Virus record (IMG/VR): IMGVR_UViG_3300020420_000057
Location: 1-24,612 of that record
From: a virus
Reading direction: 5' to 3' (one strand)
DNA: 24,612 nt
The position numbers were made by a program, and so were the translations under genes. Position 1 is the stretch's first letter, and each line of letters starts with the position of its first letter. The notes under the pieces are model-generated. The model was not told where the DNA came from. It did not search any database and saw nothing but the letters and a program-made list of their open reading frames with translations. Below are positions 22,704 through 24,612 of the stretch, one piece after another.

Positions 22704-22901
22704 ATGAAGCCATTCATAAGTGATATGACCCCCAATGTAGCGGTTATGATTGCCAAGGGTATAGAGACGCCTCGATCCGATCAGGAGTTTGTTGATGCTT
22801 GGCAGTACATCCACGATACGGGCCTGTACCAACGCCTCAAAGAACCTTGGCTAGAAGACAGGATCTCAGACATGATTCGAGAAGGGATACTAGACCCATG
22901 A
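22704..22901 (+). CDS. 65-aa protein of unknown function
   Basis: MKPFISDMTPNVAVMIAKGI..., FVDAWQYIHDTGLYQRLKEPWLEDRISDMIREGILDP. The ATG at 22704 has AGAGGAG upstream; the frame is open further upstream but that part overlaps the leader hairpins. The pattern of a 'window/queue' helix ending in MI..G.L is common in short phage proteins without function. The stop overlaps the next start (ATGA), so the two are coupled. Confidence 0.6.
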   Translation: MKPFISDMTPNVAVMIAKGIETPRSDQEFVDAWQYIHDTGLYQRLKEPWLEDRISDMIREGILDP

Positions 22902-23104
22902 ATGAACTATACATCTGCCGTGATTGTGAGACATGGCACGCCTCATACGAGGAACTCAAACATTACGACTCAACTAGCGGGGGCTTCTGCACGACATGCG
23001 GTAGCCCCGATCTTCTTGTGGAATCGGAGATGGATGATGACCAAAGAGAATTTTACATCGGGAGAAACACATGCTCAATTCAATACGACGACTCAATTTC
23101 CTGA
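22898..23104 (+). CDS. 68-aa zinc-ribbon-like protein
   Basis: MNELYICRDCETWHASYEEL..., GGFCTTCGSPDLLVE.... Two CxxC pairs (Cys7/Cys10 and Cys31/Cys34) spaced 20 residues apart form a likely zinc ribbon; an acidic tail follows. Such small proteins may bind nucleic acid or another protein. The start overlaps the previous stop (ATGA) and the 3' end overlaps the next gene by 34 nt. Specific function unknown. Confidence 0.65.
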   Translation: MNELYICRDCETWHASYEELKHYDSTSGGFCTTCGSPDLLVESEMDDDQREFYIGRNTCSIQYDDSIS

Positions 23105-23289
23105 ACGACAAGACCCGCTGGATTGGCTGGTTCGTCACTGTTCACCTAGCCTTGTCGTTTCTTGTCCTGACCTTGCTCGTAGGTATGGGGATCAATCCGA
23201 CGCTTCTGGTAAGCGTTCTGGGCGCACCGTTATGGATTGGTGTCGCCTTCGCCAGCAAGTATTTGACAGACAAAATCATGGAGGACTGA
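23071..23289 (+). CDS. 72-aa two-span membrane protein
   Basis: MLNSIRRLNFLNDKTRWIGW precedes the first membrane span (WFVTVHLALSFLVLTLLVGMG); the second is LLVSVLGAPLWIGVAFASKYL, and the end is TDKIMED. The short loop (INPT) gives a hairpin topology, with the basic N-terminus probably cytoplasmic. CGGGAGAAACAC precedes the ATG. No family recognised; similar small inner-membrane proteins in phages include exclusion and lysis factors. Confidence 0.6.
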   Translation: MLNSIRRLNFLNDKTRWIGWFVTVHLALSFLVLTLLVGMGINPTLLVSVLGAPLWIGVAFASKYLTDKIMED

Positions 23290-23290
23290 G

Positions 23291-23593
23291 TTGCACAGCT
23301 CAACAACTACAATCGACTGCCACCGTATCACATGGAAGGTGGAGGACGATATGGTCTCGCTTCAGTTCTGGGCTTACGATGGAGATTGGGAAACTATCGT
23401 CCACCAAGTAATCACCTTCAAACCCAAGAATGATCGATACTCATTCCCTATGTGCCGCTTTAAGCCAAGAGGCGGAGATTGGGAGAACTATTTTGTAATC
23501 ATGCAAACGGAGGAAAAGACCGATGCAGCAGCAGATTCCATTAAGGGAACTGAAACAAAGCCCTTACAATGTGAGGCAAGTAAAAGCCAGTAA
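23291..23593 (+). CDS. 100-aa protein of unknown function (TTG start)
   Basis: CHRITWKVEDDMVSLQFWAYDGDWETIVHQVITF suggests a beta-rich domain, followed by KPRGGDWENYFVIM and a low-complexity tail. The TTG at 23291 has GGAGG 6 nt upstream and begins 1 nt after the previous stop. An alternative ATG at 23351 (80 aa) also has GGAGG but would cut the first beta strand. The last 71 nt overlap the ParB-like gene in another frame. Confidence 0.5.
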   Translation: MHSSTTTIDCHRITWKVEDDMVSLQFWAYDGDWETIVHQVITFKPKNDRYSFPMCRFKPRGGDWENYFVIMQTEEKTDAAADSIKGTETKPLQCEASKSQ

Positions 23594-24612
23594 AGAAGGC
23601 CACCACCAACTTGTCGCCTCAATCAGATCCAAAGGCTTGCTTCACAATCTTGTCGTCGTTAAGAACGGCAAGGGCTACAACGTCATAGATGGCGGCCGCC
23701 GCCTTGAAGCATTGCGCCAGATACACAAGGACAAGGACACACTCGTAAACTGCGTGGTTCTTGACTCTGATGATCGTGAGGTTGGCCTCCATGCCAACAT
23801 GATGCGTGAGAACATGCATCCGCTTGACGAGTGTGATGTCATTATGGCCCTTGTGGCAGATGGCAGTGAAGACTTTGTGTCAGTTGCTGCTCGCTTTGGT
23901 CAAACTGACAAGTGGGTTAAACAGCGTGTGGGCCTCGCTGAGCTGTCTGACAAAGCCAAGCAGATGTTCCGTGCTTATGAATTCAACATCGGCGTGGCAG
24001 AGGCTCTGACGCTTGGCGATCATGCAGCGCAGGACAAGTATCTGGAAGAGAACGTCAACTATCACATCGCCTCTATCAAGCATTTCATGACTCTCAAAAA
24101 GATTGAGGTCAAGCATGCTTTGTTTGACGTAAACAGGCGTCGTGACGAGTTGCAAATCGAGTCAGATCTTTTCAGCGATGAAGAGTACATCACTAACATC
24201 GATGAGTTTGAAGTACGCCAAAACCTCGCTTTGCTTGCAATGGTGGAGGAGTATCGTGCAAAGGGATATGCAGACGCCATCCTTCTGCGTGACTCATTCT
24301 ATTGGGATGATCCTGAGTGCCGTGGCTTTACCGCTGTCTATGATGAAAACCATGAGACATATGGCATTGCCGACAAGATCCTGTGCATCCAATACAACAG
24401 CTCTCGTTTTGCTGTCACCATCCAAGAGCTTGTGATGCGTGAGACCAAAGAGCAGCAAGAAGCACAAGAGGTCGAGGCAGAGGAAGAAGGTGAAGTAACG
24501 CCTCTTACAATGTCAAAGCCTCAAGAAGCGCTGCTTGCTGGTTACTACGCACACTTCATGAAGAACAGCATCTTCGAGAATGAGCTTGGCTACGTCAAGA
24601 TCATGAAGGCTC
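23523..24612 (+). CDS. ParB-like protein (cut by window edge)
   Basis: It starts at the ATG at 23523 (GGAGG 9 nt upstream), and 363 residues are seen. The N-terminal ParB domain is clear: IPLRELKQSPYNVR (5-18), then GYNVIDGGRRLEALR (box G.RR..A, 57-64) and MMRENMHPLDECDVIMAL (box EN..R..L.P.E, 93-110). A helix-turn-helix follows (FVSVAARFGQTDKWVKQRVGLAEL, ~117-140). The acidic C-terminal part (QEAQEVEAEEEGE) continues beyond the window. In phages such proteins act as partition factors, transcription regulators or nucleases. With no ParA seen, I cannot choose. Partition would imply a plasmid-like state. Confidence 0.85.
   Translation, partial: MQQQIPLRELKQSPYNVRQVKASKEGHHQLVASIRSKGLLHNLVVVKNGKGYNVIDGGRRLEALRQIHKDKDTLVNCVVLDSDDREVGLHANMMRENMHPLDECDVIMALVADGSEDFVSVAARFGQTDKWVKQRVGLAELSDKAKQMFRAYEFNIGVAEALTLGDHAAQDKYLEENVNYHIASIKHFMTLKKIEVKHALFDVNRRRDELQIESDLFSDEEYITNIDEFEVRQNLALLAMVEEYRAKGYADAILLRDSFYWDDPECRGFTAVYDENHETYGIADKILCIQYNSSRFAVTIQELVMRETKEQQEAQEVEAEEEGEVTPLTMSKPQEALLAGYYAHFMKNSIFENELGYVKIMKA

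Noticed and set aside
1-24612. CRISPR array, insertion sequence or integrase/att site
   Set aside because: No regularly spaced repeats, transposase or recombinase gene, or terminal inverted repeats were seen.

Overview
The window looks like about 24.6 kb of a tailed, short-tailed (podovirus) phage genome, or a prophage or assembled viral contig. I recognise no bacterial chromosomal gene. The evidence is a nearly complete T7-like virion module: terminase small and large subunits, portal, scaffold, major capsid protein, adaptor/tail-tube protein, nozzle, three ejection proteins and a tail fibre. Host is only a weak inference. Small basic protein families seen here (DUF5872-like and DUF6321-like, recalled without a search) are familiar to me from marine phages, so a marine proteobacterial host is plausible. 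No RNA polymerase, integrase, DNA polymerase or lysis cassette can be identified here.

Layout. Positions 1-19498 are late genes on the minus strand, read from right to left. The order is terS (19.5 kb), a 299-aa disordered protein, terL, two small proteins, portal, a cluster of small basic proteins, scaffold, major capsid protein, a small capsid-associated candidate, a second cluster of tiny basic proteins, tail adaptor, nozzle, three internal ejection proteins (142, 1006 and about 1337 aa) and a tail fibre cut off by the window edge. Genes are tightly packed. Many junctions are TAATG or ATGA overlaps, which implies translational coupling. A good sigma70-type promoter lies just upstream of terS, and a second candidate lies upstream of the capsid gene.

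Positions 19499-20120 form a divergent intergenic region of about 620 bp with no protein gene. It is unusually rich in nested inverted repeats. The plus-strand genes follow: three unrecognised proteins (71, 109, 205 aa), a rho-independent terminator, a small membrane protein, single-stranded-DNA-binding protein (SSB), then a compact run of overlapping small genes ending in a ParB-like gene that leaves the window. This side looks like the early/middle, DNA-metabolism region and is visibly more GC-rich than the late genes.

The most interesting part is RNA-level structure on the plus strand. One element (about 19722-20095) is closed by an 18-bp bulged helix around a three-way junction and several hairpins, and ends just before a ribosome-binding site. 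A second element (21855-22114) precedes ssb, is closed by a 12-14 bp helix, and can form mutually exclusive helices next to the ssb ribosome-binding site. Smaller structured leaders precede two other plus-strand genes. G-U pairs that exist only in the plus-strand reading favour RNA over symmetric DNA sites. I cannot match either large element to a known RNA family; both are candidates for undescribed phage RNAs or leader regulators.
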